Positions 51,689 through 60,605 of a stretch of 64,000 nucleotides of DNA are shown one piece after another (the first letter of the stretch is position 1; each line of letters starts with the position of its first letter). The translations under genes and the position numbers were made by a program. The notes under the pieces are model-generated. The model had not been told where the DNA came from, made no database searches, and worked only from the letters and a program-made list of their open reading frames with translations. The stretch covers positions 1 through 64,000 of the forward strand of contig CAKNFP010000001.1 of assembly GCA_930633525.1 (NCBI GenBank). The letters are read 5' to 3'. This stretch comes from Hyphomicrobiales bacterium. GTDB lineage: Bacteria > Pseudomonadota > Alphaproteobacteria > Rhizobiales > Beijerinckiaceae.

Positions 51689-51719
51689 TTTCTCCGCCCT
51701 TCCTCCGATTGCGGGACTG

Positions 51720-52427
51720 TCAGACGACCTTCACCTCGATATCGCCGATGCCTTCGACATGACCCTTCATGACGTCGCCCCGCGTGATGGCGCCGACACC
51801 GGCCGGCGTGCCGGAGAAGATGAGGTCGCCGGGGGCGAGCGTGAACAGGCCGGAGAGATAAGCGATCGCTTCCGGCACCTTCCAGATCATCTGGTTGAGA
51901 TCGCCGGTCTGGCGGCGCTCTCCGTTTACATCGAGCCAGATGGCGCCGGCGGAGGGGTGGCCGATGAGCGAGGCGGGCACGATCGGGCTGCAGGGTGCGG
52001 AATGCTCGAAGGCCTTTCCAACTTCCCATGGCCGGCCCAGGTCCTTGGCCTTGCCCTGCAGGTCGCGCCGGGTCATGTCGAGGCCGACAGCATAGCCGAA
52101 GACATGGTCGAGGGCCCGTTCGACCGGAATGTCGTGTCCGCCCTGGCCCAGCGCCACGACCATCTCGATCTCGAAATGCACGTCGTTGGATTGCGGCGGG
52201 TAGGGAAAGCCGGCATCCGGGAGCTGCACGTTGTCCGGGTTCTTCTGGAAGAAGAACGGCGGCTCCTTGTTCGGATCATGGCCCATCTCGATGGCGTGGG
52301 CGGCGAAGTTGCGGCCGACACAATAGATCCGCCGAACGGGGAAGCGTGCGTCGGTGCCCTTCACAGGCAGGGACGGAACGGCGGACGGCGTGACTACATA
52401 CTCAACTGCGGACGAGGCATCGGCCAT
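51720..52427 (-). CDS. Fumarylacetoacetate hydrolase family protein
   Basis: A 235-residue FAH-fold enzyme. IYCVGRNFAAHAIEMG, FFFQKNP and the metal-binding FEIEMVVALG carry the canonical acidic ligands, with GYAVGLDMTRRDLQ and FSGTPAGVGA later. Such proteins include fumarylpyruvate hydrolases and oxaloacetate decarboxylases, and sequence alone does not separate them. Single gene, facing the diguanylate cyclase gene. Confidence 0.9.
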   Translation of the reverse strand: MADASSAVEYVVTPSAVPSLPVKGTDARFPVRRIYCVGRNFAAHAIEMGHDPNKEPPFFFQKNPDNVQLPDAGFPYPPQSNDVHFEIEMVVALGQGGHDIPVERALDHVFGYAVGLDMTRRDLQGKAKDLGRPWEVGKAFEHSAPCSPIVPASLIGHPSAGAIWLDVNGERRQTGDLNQMIWKVPEAIAYLSGLFTLAPGDLIFSGTPAGVGAITRGDVMKGHVEGIGDIEVKVV

Positions 52428-52520
52428 GGATCGCTTCCTTGATAGCTGCGAAGGCGGCTGGAATCGCTAGCGCATTTCCGGGCGAAGTGGAAACCGGTTG
52501 GCGTGAAGAAGATCCGGTGC

Positions 52521-53558
52521 TCAGGCACGCATGGCGTCCAGGGGCCAGCGGGCGCGGGCCGGCGCCGTGAGGTCATCGGTGAGATCAAGCCTGAGCCGTT
52601 CGAGGCCGGCCCAGGCGATCATCGCGGCATTGTCCGTGCAGAGCGCGGGTGGCGGCGTGATAAGGCGCAGGCCCGCCTCCACGGCGAAGCGCTGCAGCGC
52701 GGACCGTATCATCTGGTTGGCGGCGACGCCGCCGGCGACAACGAGAGCGGTCGGGTTTCCCGCCGCAGCGTGGAACGCCCGCAGGGCAACCCGGCTGCGG
52801 TCCACGATGACATCGACAACGGCGGCCTGGAACGAGGCGCAGAGATCGGCGATGTCGGTGGCGCTGAGCGGCGCGATTCGCTCGGCTTCCAGGCGCACGG
52901 CCGTCTTCAGTCCGGAGAGTGAGAAATCCGGCACGTCCCGCCGCAGCATCGGCCGCGGCAAGGCGAAACGCTCGGGGTCGCCACGTGTGGCTTCCTTCTC
53001 CACCTCCGGCCCGCCGGGATAGGGCAGGCCGAGCATTTTCGCCGTCTTGTCGAAGGCCTCGCCAATGGCGTCGTCGACGGTCGTGCCCAGCCTGACATAG
53101 TCACCCACGCCGCGGACGCAGACGAGCTGGGTGTGGCCACCCGAGGCAAGGAGCAGCAGATAGGGAAAGCCGACCGAATCGGTCAGCCGGGCGGTGAGGG
53201 CGTGGCCCTCCAGATGGTTGACAGCGATGAGGGGCTTGCCCGCGACGAGCGCCAACGCCTTCGCGGCCGTCAGGCCCACGATGACCCCGCCGATGAGGCC
53301 GGGGCCGGCCGCGGCCGCGATGCCGTCCATGTCTGAGAGTTCGAGGCCTGCGTGCGCCAAGGCCCGTGCCACAAGCAGATCGAGCGCCTCCACATGGGCG
53401 CGTGCCGCGATTTCCGGCACGACGCCGCCATAGGCGGCGTGCTCGGCGATCTGGCTGAGGACTTCATTGGCGAGGATATGGCCGCGCCCATCGCCATCAC
53501 AGGAGACGACGGCCGCCGCCGTCTCGTCGCAAGTGGTCTCCAAACCGAGTATACGCAT
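52521..53558 (-). CDS. tsaD: tRNA N6-adenosine threonylcarbamoyltransferase
   Basis: Transfers threonylcarbamoyl to A37 of ANN-decoding tRNAs, with TsaB and Tsa[13 protein letters not shown] opens the ASKHA fold, the iron site is HLEGH (His115, His119) in [12 protein letters not shown], and [15 protein letters not shown] plus [16 protein letters not shown] are diagnostic. ATG 53558 gives 345 residues. Divergent from hemC, the standard alphaproteobacterial arrangement. Confidence 0.96.
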   Translation of the reverse strand: MRILGLETTCDETAAAVVSCDGDGRGHILANEVLSQIAEHAAYGGVVPEIAARAHVEALDLLVARALAHAGLELSDMDGIAAAAGPGLIGGVIVGLTAAKALALVAGKPLIAVNHLEGHALTARLTDSVGFPYLLLLASGGHTQLVCVRGVGDYVRLGTTVDDAIGEAFDKTAKMLGLPYPGGPEVEKEATRGDPERFALPRPMLRRDVPDFSLSGLKTAVRLEAERIAPLSATDIADLCASFQAAVVDVIVDRSRVALRAFHAAAGNPTALVVAGGVAANQMIRSALQRFAVEAGLRLITPPPALCTDNAAMIAWAGLERLRLDLTDDLTAPARARWPLDAMRA

Positions 53559-53708
53559 GGTCACCAAAGCGGGCCGGGTATCCCGCGACGTTGTTTCGGA
53601 ATTGTTCTGGAACAACCTATAGTCCGAGCGGCGATCCTTCGCCATCTAAAGTCTGCCATCAAAATCCCGCCTGGCCTCGCATGGCCAGTGCCCACGGAGT
53701 GCGTTGCA

Positions 53709-54641
53709 GTGTCGATCATTTTTCCCGAGCGCATGGTCATCGGAACACGCGCCAGCCCGCTTGCCCTCGCACAGGCTGAGGAGACGCGGGCGCGGCTTGT
53801 CGCGGCGACCGGCCTTGCACCGGAAGCCTTGCCGTTGCTGCCGCTGACCACCACGGGGGACAAGATCCAGGATCGGGCCTTGTCCGAGGCCGGCGGCAAG
53901 GGGCTTTTCACCAAGGAACTCGATGCCGCGCTTTTCGCCGGCTCAGCCGACCTGACAGTGCACTCCGCCAAGGATCTGCCGACCGAACTGCCCGAGGGTC
54001 TGGTGGTCGCGGGCTATCTGCCGCGCGAGGATGTGCGTGACGTCTTCATCAGCCGCCGCGCGGACAGCCTGATGAGCCTGCCCGCCGGCGCGGTCGTCGG
54101 CAGCGCTTCTCTGCGGCGGCAGGCGCAGATCCTGCGCGCGCGTCCCGATCTCAAGGTGACGCTGCTGCGCGGCAATGTGGCCACGCGCCTCGCGCGCCTC
54201 GACGAAGGCCGTGTCGACGCCACGCTCCTCGCTCTCGCCGGGCTGAAGCGGCTTGGCAAGGCGGATGTCGCGACGGCCATTCTTGATACGGATGAATTTC
54301 TGCCCGCTGTCGGGCAGGGCGCTATCGCGCTCGTGGCGCGGGCGGACGATACGGCGGTCCTCGCCGCCGCGGCCACCATTGCCGATCATGACACCGGCAT
54401 CGCGCTCGCCGCCGAACGCGCGTTCCTCAAGGTGCTCGACGGCTCCTGCCGTACGCCGATTGCCGGGCATGCGACCGTGAATGGCGGGCGCTTGCGCTTC
54501 CGTGGGTTGCTGCTTTCGCCCGACGGCAGCCGCTCCGTTGCTGTCGCGCGTGAAGGGGCGATCGCGGAGGCGGCGGCGCTCGGCGAGGAGGCGGGTCGCG
54601 CGGTCATCACCGAGGCGGGGCCCGGTCTCCTGCGCGGGTGA
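53709..54641 (+). CDS. hemC: Hydroxymethylbilane synthase (porphobilinogen deaminase)
   Basis: Polymerises four porphobilinogens in heme synthesis. IGTRASPLALAQAEE, LTTTGDKIQDRALSEAGGKG, TVHSAKDLPTELPEGL and the dipyrromethane-anchoring Cys247 (LDGSCRTPIAGHA) are all present. GTG 53709 has GGAG nine bases upstream; ATG 53733 would leave no residues before the conserved strand. First gene of hemC-hemD-mic60-hemY. Confidence 0.95.
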   Translation: MSIIFPERMVIGTRASPLALAQAEETRARLVAATGLAPEALPLLPLTTTGDKIQDRALSEAGGKGLFTKELDAALFAGSADLTVHSAKDLPTELPEGLVVAGYLPREDVRDVFISRRADSLMSLPAGAVVGSASLRRQAQILRARPDLKVTLLRGNVATRLARLDEGRVDATLLALAGLKRLGKADVATAILDTDEFLPAVGQGAIALVARADDTAVLAAAATIADHDTGIALAAERAFLKVLDGSCRTPIAGHATVNGGRLRFRGLLLSPDGSRSVAVAREGAIAEAAALGEEAGRAVITEAGPGLLRG

Positions 54642-54652
54642 CGGGAGCAGCC

Positions 54653-55351
54653 ATGCGTATTCTTGTTTTTCGTCCCAAGGCTGCGGCCGAACGTACGGCA
54701 GCGCGCCTTTCCCTGCTGGGCCACCAGGCGGTGCTGGCGCCGGCGACCCGTATTGTCCCTCTTGATACGCCGCGGCCGGAGGGGCCTTTCGCGGCTATCG
54801 TCGTGGGAAGCGCGAATAGTTTCGTCATCGCGGCGGATGATGCGATTCGCGCCGTGCCCGTTATCGCGGTGGGCGAGCGCACGGCGGAGGTGGCACGGGC
54901 ACGCGGCTTCACGGATGTGGAAAGCGCTGACGGTGATCGCGTCGCCATGGCGGCGCTCGCCCGTCGCCGTTTTCCGGCTGGCGGGCGCGCCCTTGTTCTC
55001 CAGGGGCGCGATCACAAGGCGGATACGACGGCACTGCTGGCTGACGCGGGGATGACGCCGGTCAGCTGGATCGTCTATGCGGCTGCGGCCGTTGAAGCCT
55101 TGCCCGACGAAGCCACGGAGGCCCTGCGCATGGAACAGATCGACGCTGTTCTCCATTACTCGCGCAGGAGTGCCGAGGTGGCGCTCGCCCTTGTGGATGG
55201 CGCTCATCTTGGGCGACCTTTTTTCGCAGCCAGGCAGGTGTGTCTGTCGCCCGACGTGGCGGAGCCGTTGCGCAGGGCGGGCGCGCAACGCATCGTCGTG
55301 GCGGCGGCGCCGCGAGAAGAGGCTCTGTTCGCGGCATTGAATGAGGCTTGA
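54653..55351 (+). CDS. hemD: Uroporphyrinogen-III synthase
   Basis: Closes hydroxymethylbilane to uroporphyrinogen III. A 232-residue poorly conserved protein with RILVFRPKAAAERTAARL at the start, IVVGSANSFVIAADD and a second-domain VLHYSRRSAEVALALV, the usual HemD landmarks. The ATG follows GGGAG; a GTG at 54638 overlapping the hemC stop is the alternative. Confidence 0.9.
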   Translation: MRILVFRPKAAAERTAARLSLLGHQAVLAPATRIVPLDTPRPEGPFAAIVVGSANSFVIAADDAIRAVPVIAVGERTAEVARARGFTDVESADGDRVAMAALARRRFPAGGRALVLQGRDHKADTTALLADAGMTPVSWIVYAAAAVEALPDEATEALRMEQIDAVLHYSRRSAEVALALVDGAHLGRPFFAARQVCLSPDVAEPLRRAGAQRIVVAAAPREEALFAALNEA

Positions 55352-55434
55352 GGCTCGCCACCGGCGCCGCACAGGTGGTATGACGCAGGGATGAACCGAC
55401 AGCGAGGCGCATTGATTCACGGGGAGCAGCCAGA

Positions 55435-56880
55435 ATGACCGATGACACGGCCATGACCCCTCCGCCCAAGCCGGGACGGGGCAAGCTGCGGCGCAATCCC
55501 ACGACACTGGATCTGACCGCTTCGCCCGCGCCCGGTCCCGACATGGATCAGGCGCAGAAAGCCGGGGATGACGTGAGCCAGGCTCCCGCACTGGATGCGG
55601 GGCAATCACCACTACCCGACACCCCCGCCGAAGCCGCAGCGAGCCCTTCCGCCACTAACACGGAACCTGCCCGTCCCGCCGGCGAAAGCAGCGGCACCGA
55701 GGGTTTCATGGAACGGCCGGATAAAGGCGCAGGCAGGGAACAGGACAGCATGAACGACGCGGCGGCCGCCGATATGAAGGACGATGGAGCCAACCGCCTG
55801 CGCTCGGCCGCTTCGGGCCTTCCGCCATCGGGCATTGCCGCGGATCCGCCCGAATCCGCTCCCGCATCACCCTCCGGCCCGCAGGCCGCGCCCGATGCGT
55901 CGGTCTCCGTAAAGGCCCTCGCGGTTGCGGCCGTTGCGGGTGCCATAGCGGGAGGGCTTGTCAGCTTCCTGCTGATGCCGACCTCGACGCCGGTCGATGA
56001 AACCGCGACGCGTCTCGTCGCGCTGGAGCGCCGGGTCGCCGCGTTGCCGGCCGCCGTGCCGCAGGATGACGTGACGGCCCTGGCGGGCCGCATCCAGGGA
56101 CTATCCCAACAAGTGGCCGGGCTCGGGCGCGATGTCGCCGCGGCAACCAGCACGGCGGACACGGCCGCCAGCCGCGCGGCAGCGCTGGAGAAGGCCCCTC
56201 CGCCGCCTCCCGCGCAGCCGGCTATACCACCGCAGGTCCTGCAGGCACAGGAACAGCGGCTCAGCACGCTCGAGGGCGCCATCGGCCGTCTCGATCCCGC
56301 GCGCCTGGCAGCGGTTACCGCTGACGCGTCGACTCGCGCCAGCCGTGTGGCAACCTTGGCCGCACAGGCCGTCGTCGCCGAGGATCTGCTCGGCCGGATC
56401 CGGCGTGGTGAGTCTTTCTCACAGACGATCGATCGCCTGGCCGCCCTCGGCGTTCCGGAAGAAAAGTTGGCTCCTCTGCGCCAAGCGTCTGGCGCTGGTC
56501 TGCCGAGCCTTGCTGCGTTGCGCACCGCCTTTGCGGACTTGGGCGACCGTCTGGCTCAGCCGCAGGAGGCTCAGCCGGAGGACTTCACCAGTCGCGCGCT
56601 GGCCAGCATCAACCGCCTCGTTCGCATTCGCACCGTCGGTGGCAACGCGGTAACAGACGGCGTGGCCGCTGTGGATACGGCCCTTGCTCGCGGGGATGGC
56701 GCGGCGGCGCTGGCGGCCTGGCAGGCCTTGCCGGAGAGCGCCCGCAAAGCTTCCGCCACCTGGGGCGCGGCGTTGGAACGCCGCTTGGCGGCCGAAGGCG
56801 CGGCTCAGGCGCTCTCCGACGAGACCGTCACCGCTCTCGCAGGGGAAGCCGCTGGCGCCAGCACGGGGGCCCGGCCATGA
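55435..56880 (+). CDS. Mic60/mitofilin-like membrane protein
   Basis: A 481-residue protein with a long disordered Pro/Ala N-terminus (1-155), one membrane helix (160-182), a coiled-coil region (about 190-320) and a C-terminal conserved mitofilin-type domain (VVAEDLLGRIRRGESFSQTI, then RALASINRLVRIRTVGG). Alphaproteobacterial Mic60 shapes inner-membrane curvature and is typically encoded between hemD and hemY, as here. The function assignment combines architecture and gene position. Confidence 0.85.
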   Translation: MTDDTAMTPPPKPGRGKLRRNPTTLDLTASPAPGPDMDQAQKAGDDVSQAPALDAGQSPLPDTPAEAAASPSATNTEPARPAGESSGTEGFMERPDKGAGREQDSMNDAAAADMKDDGANRLRSAASGLPPSGIAADPPESAPASPSGPQAAPDASVSVKALAVAAVAGAIAGGLVSFLLMPTSTPVDETATRLVALERRVAALPAAVPQDDVTALAGRIQGLSQQVAGLGRDVAAATSTADTAASRAAALEKAPPPPPAQPAIPPQVLQAQEQRLSTLEGAIGRLDPARLAAVTADASTRASRVATLAAQAVVAEDLLGRIRRGESFSQTIDRLAALGVPEEKLAPLRQASGAGLPSLAALRTAFADLGDRLAQPQEAQPEDFTSRALASINRLVRIRTVGGNAVTDGVAAVDTALARGDGAAALAAWQALPESARKASATWGAALERRLAAEGAAQALSDETVTALAGEAAGASTGARP

Positions 56881-58736
56881 TAAGGGTTCTCGCTTTCCTC
56901 GCATTGCTCGCGCTTGTCGCCCTTGGCGCCTCGTGGCTTGCTGATCGTCCCGGCGAGGTCGCAGTGATCTGGCAGGGCTACCGGATCGAGACCTCGGTCG
57001 CGGTGCTCCTTGCGGCCGTGCTCGCACTCGCTTTTCTGCTGGTTTTTCTATGGTCGCTGCTGCGCCTCGCCCTGCGGCTTCCGAGCGTGATGAGCTTCGC
57101 CTCACGGGCGCGGCGGCGTAATCGTGGCTATGTGGCGGTCTCGCGCGGCATGGTGGCCGTCGGCGCCGGTGATCCACTGGCCGCCCGGCGCCATGCCAGT
57201 GATGCCGAACGCTGGCTGGGACGGGAACCGCTGACGCTGCTCCTGAAGGCCCAGGCGGCGCAGATCTCCGGCGATCGCACGGGCGCGGAGGCGACCTTTA
57301 CCGATATGCTCGACGACGCCGAGACGCGGGTTCTGGGCCTGCGCGGGCTGTTCGTCGAGGCGCGGCGCAAGGGCGATGCTGTCGCCGCGCGTGCCTATGT
57401 CTCCAAGGCTGTCGAACTGGCGCCAGGCGTCGCGTGGGCCAGCGAGGCGATGCTCGAATTCCAGTCCGCCGAAAGGGATTGGCGTGGGGCGCTCGCCAAG
57501 CTCGAGCAGCGTGTCGCGCTGCGCTCCATCGACAAGGCCGCTGCCAAGCGCCAGCGCGCCGTGCTGCTGACGGCCGATGCGCTGGACCGGGCGGACAAGG
57601 AGCCCGACGCGGCCCTCGCGGCTGCGCAGGCGGCCGTGAAGCTCGCGCCCGATCTCGTGCCGGCCTCCGCCTTGGCCGGGCGGCTGCTCGCTGCCGGCGG
57701 CAAGTTGCGCAAGGCCGCCAGGGTGCTGGAGGCCAACTGGAAGATCGAGCCACATCCCGACATCGCGGCTGCTTATCTCGACCTGCGCCACGGCGATTCG
57801 ACCCATGATCGCCTGGCTCGTGCCGAGACGCTCGCCCGACTCAAGCCGCGCCATCCTGAATCGACGCTCGCCGTGGCCGAGGCGGCGATCGCCGCCCACG
57901 AATATGCCAGGGCGAAACAGGCGCTGGCGCCGCTCATTGCCGAGCGGCCGACTGTGCGGGCCTGTCTGCTGATGGCGGATATCGAGGAGGCCGAGCACGG
58001 TGCTTCCGCGGCGCTCCGGCAATGGCTCGGCAAGGCAGCGCGCGCGCCGCGTGACGCAACCTGGATGGCCGATGGCGTTACCTCGGATCATTGGGAGCCG
58101 GTTTCGCCTGTCTCCGGGCGCCTTGATGCCTTCCAGTGGGTGGCGCCGGCCGAGCAGATCGCCCATGGACGCATTCACAGTGATGCCGACGCCGTGATCG
58201 CTGACGGCGACGAGCGGACCGTGCTGTTGCCGGCCGCGTTGGATCAGGGGCCGGAGAGCGAGGACGCGCCGCTAGCGCCCGCATCAGAGGCGTCCCCGGC
58301 TGTTGCCCCGACGTCGGCCCGTTTGACTCCCGCCCCTCTGACTCCCGCCCCATCGACTCGGGCCGAGCCGGCTCCGGTGGCTAGGGCCAGCGTCGCGTCG
58401 TCGGAGCCCGTGGCGGAGCCGGCCGGACTGGGCAGCACGTCGGTATCGCCGGAGCCGCCGTCCGGGGAACGCAACGGCGAGGCCCCTCGCCCCATGACCC
58501 CCGAAGCCAAGACACTCGAAGCCAAGGTACCTGATCCCAAGATCTCCGATGCCAAGATCTCCGATGCCAGAGCAACTGGCGTCAGGACTTCCACAGGAAA
58601 GGCTGAAGCCACGAAGCGCGCGGCCGGGCCGGTGGTTTTTCCCGTCGCCCGCCCTCCGGACGATCCCGGCACGGAAGACGTGTCGCTCGATGACTCGCAG
58701 GCTGGCGAGCGTCATCCGTTCATGAGCCGCCTCTAG
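56877..58736 (+). CDS. hemY: HemY-N/TPR membrane protein of heme cluster
   Basis: A 619-residue protein with two N-terminal membrane helices (2-22 and 38-65; HemY_N) followed by TPR-like helices to about 400. The C-terminal 200 residues are a Pro/Ala/Ser-rich tail with a short internal repeat (ISDAK, ISDAR). The ATG overlaps the mic60 stop by four bases (ATGA). Despite its name the HemY-N family has no proven enzymatic role; it is not the oxygen-dependent protoporphyrinogen oxidase of Gram-positives. Confidence 0.88.
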   Translation: MIRVLAFLALLALVALGASWLADRPGEVAVIWQGYRIETSVAVLLAAVLALAFLLVFLWSLLRLALRLPSVMSFASRARRRNRGYVAVSRGMVAVGAGDPLAARRHASDAERWLGREPLTLLLKAQAAQISGDRTGAEATFTDMLDDAETRVLGLRGLFVEARRKGDAVAARAYVSKAVELAPGVAWASEAMLEFQSAERDWRGALAKLEQRVALRSIDKAAAKRQRAVLLTADALDRADKEPDAALAAAQAAVKLAPDLVPASALAGRLLAAGGKLRKAARVLEANWKIEPHPDIAAAYLDLRHGDSTHDRLARAETLARLKPRHPESTLAVAEAAIAAHEYARAKQALAPLIAERPTVRACLLMADIEEAEHGASAALRQWLGKAARAPRDATWMADGVTSDHWEPVSPVSGRLDAFQWVAPAEQIAHGRIHSDADAVIADGDERTVLLPAALDQGPESEDAPLAPASEASPAVAPTSARLTPAPLTPAPSTRAEPAPVARASVASSEPVAEPAGLGSTSVSPEPPSGERNGEAPRPMTPEAKTLEAKVPDPKISDAKISDARATGVRTSTGKAEATKRAAGPVVFPVARPPDDPGTEDVSLDDSQAGERHPFMSRL

Positions 58737-58792
58737 ATCACGGGAGCGTCGCGCCTCAGGGCGCGTACTGTTTCGGGCCTGCCAAGGGGCGG

Positions 58793-58831
58793 CCCGCCTG
58801 TGCCGAGGCGGCTGAGCCGCCGATAGGCGGG
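58793..58831. repeat. Nested hairpin after hemY
   Basis: Outer stem CCCGCCT (58793-58799) with AGGCGGG (58825-58831), inner stem GGCGGC/GCCGCC around TGA. No T-run, so at most a Rho-assisted or mRNA-protecting structure. Confidence 0.6.
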
Positions 58832-58926
58832 TTAAATCAGGCAAAGGCGCAGAGTTTGGCAAAGAGGATCTTGCCAAAACGCCCCCAATGCGGATATGAG
58901 AGCGCCAGCCGAGAGTGAGTATCGAT

Positions 58927-59002
58927 GCCGCGGTAGCTCAGCTGGTAGAGCATCGCATTCGTAATGCGAGGGTCGGGGGTTCGAATCCCTTCCGCGGCAC
59001 CA
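58927..59002 (+). tRNA. tRNA-Thr (anticodon CGT)
   Basis: 76 bases with encoded CCA. Acceptor GCCGCGG pairs with CCGCGGC; D-arm GCTCAGCTGGTAGAGC; anticodon arm TCGCA-TTCGTAA-TGCGA (CGT); T-arm GGGGGTTCGAATCCCTT. It is the probable integration target of the integrase remnant just downstream. Confidence 0.96.
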
Positions 59003-59167
59003 CTTCTCCATCCAGTGCAATCTGATTTGGTCTCAAATTCCTTGATAAGAAAGGAGTTTGGAGAGGCGGCTTGTCCGGATCTGTCCGCCCGCGTGTGTTG
59101 GTATCCAGCAAAATCGTTGGTATTTTTAGTGGTAGTTCCAAAGCTACTCGCCAGCGATACCAACACC

Positions 59168-60362
59168 ATGCCGCTTACAAGACGTTGCCATCCGCCGAAT
59201 CAAACCATTCCAACAGTCGCAAAAGATTTCAGACGGCGAAGGTCTGCACCTGTTTGTCGCAGTGTCAGGGTCCAAGCTGTGGCGGATGTCCTACCGCTAT
59301 ATGGGCAAACAAAAGCTGCTGAGTTTCGGGGCTTATCCGGCCGTGAGCTTGGCCGATGCACGGCGCGCACGCGACGCCGTAAAGCAGGTTCTGACGGCCG
59401 GCGAGGATCCAGGCCTTAAGGTCAAGCTCGCAAAGATCGCCAAACGTGCCGTTGGTGATGAGACCTTTAGAAAAATCGCTGAGGAATACAAAGCCAAGCT
59501 CGTCCGCGAGGGTAGGGCTGCGCCGACCGTGGAGAAGGTGACTTGGCTTCTGGGGTTAGCCACCCCGACTTTAGGCCGACGACCGATCCGCGAGATCACA
59601 GCGCTCGAAATTCTGGAGACGTTACGGCGCGTCGAAGTGCGTGGTCGGTATGAAAGCGCGCGCAGGCTGCGCTCCACGATCGGCAGCGTGTTCCGCTATG
59701 CCGTGGCCACGGCTCGTGCCGATAATGACCCAACCTTCGCATTACGTGGTGCTCTGACCGCACCGCAGACGAAATCATGGGCCGCCCTGACCGAGCCAAA
59801 GGCCCTTGGGGCGCTTCTGCGGGCGATCGATGGCTTCGAGGGGCAGGTACGACGACGGCCGCGTTGAAGCTCTTGGCGCTACTCTTTCCTCAGCCCGGTG
59901 AGTTGAGAGCGGCCCACTGGTCCGATTCCAATCTGGCCGAGGGGGTGTGCCGTTCCGGAAGCGCGGATGAAGATGCGCCGTCCCCATCGTGTGCCTTTGC
60001 CCAAGCAAGCCGTTGCCATTCTCAACGACGTGCAGCAGCTCACGGGCGACGGCAGCTCTGTCTTTCCCTCGATCCGCTCGGTCCTCCGTCCTTTGTCGGA
60101 AAACACATTGAATGCAGGATTGCGCCGTTTGGGCTTCACCAAGGAAGAGATGACCTCCCACGGGTTCTGTGCGAGTGCCAGTTCCATGCTCAATGAGAGT
60201 GGCTTTTGGCATCCTGACGCCATTGAGCGGCAGCTTGCGCATGTCGAGGAAAACAGCGTGCGGCGTGCCTATGCTTGCGGTGAGCATTGGGACGAACGCG
60301 TTCGGATGGGCGCGGCAAGTAATCCGATGATCGCGGGCTGGGTGATGATCTGTTGGCCCTGA
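59168..60362 (+). pseudogene. Broken P4-type tyrosine integrase (DUF4102 N-terminus)
   Basis: Reading in corrected frames, ATGCCGCTTACA then GACGTTGCCATCC gives MPLT-DVAIRRIKP, the usual start of P4-family integrases. Domain DUF4102 follows (SDGEGLHLFVAVSGSKLWRM, LLSFGAYPAVSLADARRARD), then the core binding region, and the catalytic part ends LRRLGFTKEEMTSHGFCASA, QLAHVEENSVRRAYACGEHW. Frameshifts are visible near 59180 (one extra A), 59845 and 59950. In the catalytic motif the usual HGFRA is HGFCA, so the catalytic Arg is lost as well. It lies 165 bases from tRNA-Thr. Confidence 0.88.
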
Positions 60363-60552
60363 AAACCGCGGAGCAAGACCAGAGTTGCCAGGAGCGACGC
60401 AGAGCCGAGCTTGGCAAAAAAGTACTGGCCGGAGTGAGGTTCGGCCAGCCTTTTGCATGCGGCCCGCACAACCGTATCGCTGGTGTCGTCTGGCCGAGAA
60501 ATGCAGATGCCTCATCACGCGCGGCAAGATCGACCACCGCGCCTTCGTCGCC

Positions 60553-60580
60553 TTGACAGCTACGACTTGTACATTATGAT
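60553..60580 (+). promoter_or_regulatory. Sigma70-type promoter of the aldehyde dehydrogenase gene
   Basis: A perfect TTGACA (60553-60558), a 16-base spacer and TATGAT (60575-60580), followed 25 bases later by the start codon with GGAGGGGG. Unusually consensus-like for this GC-rich genome. Confidence 0.65.
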
Positions 60581-60605
60581 TGTATCAAATTTCGGAGGGG
60601 GTCCG

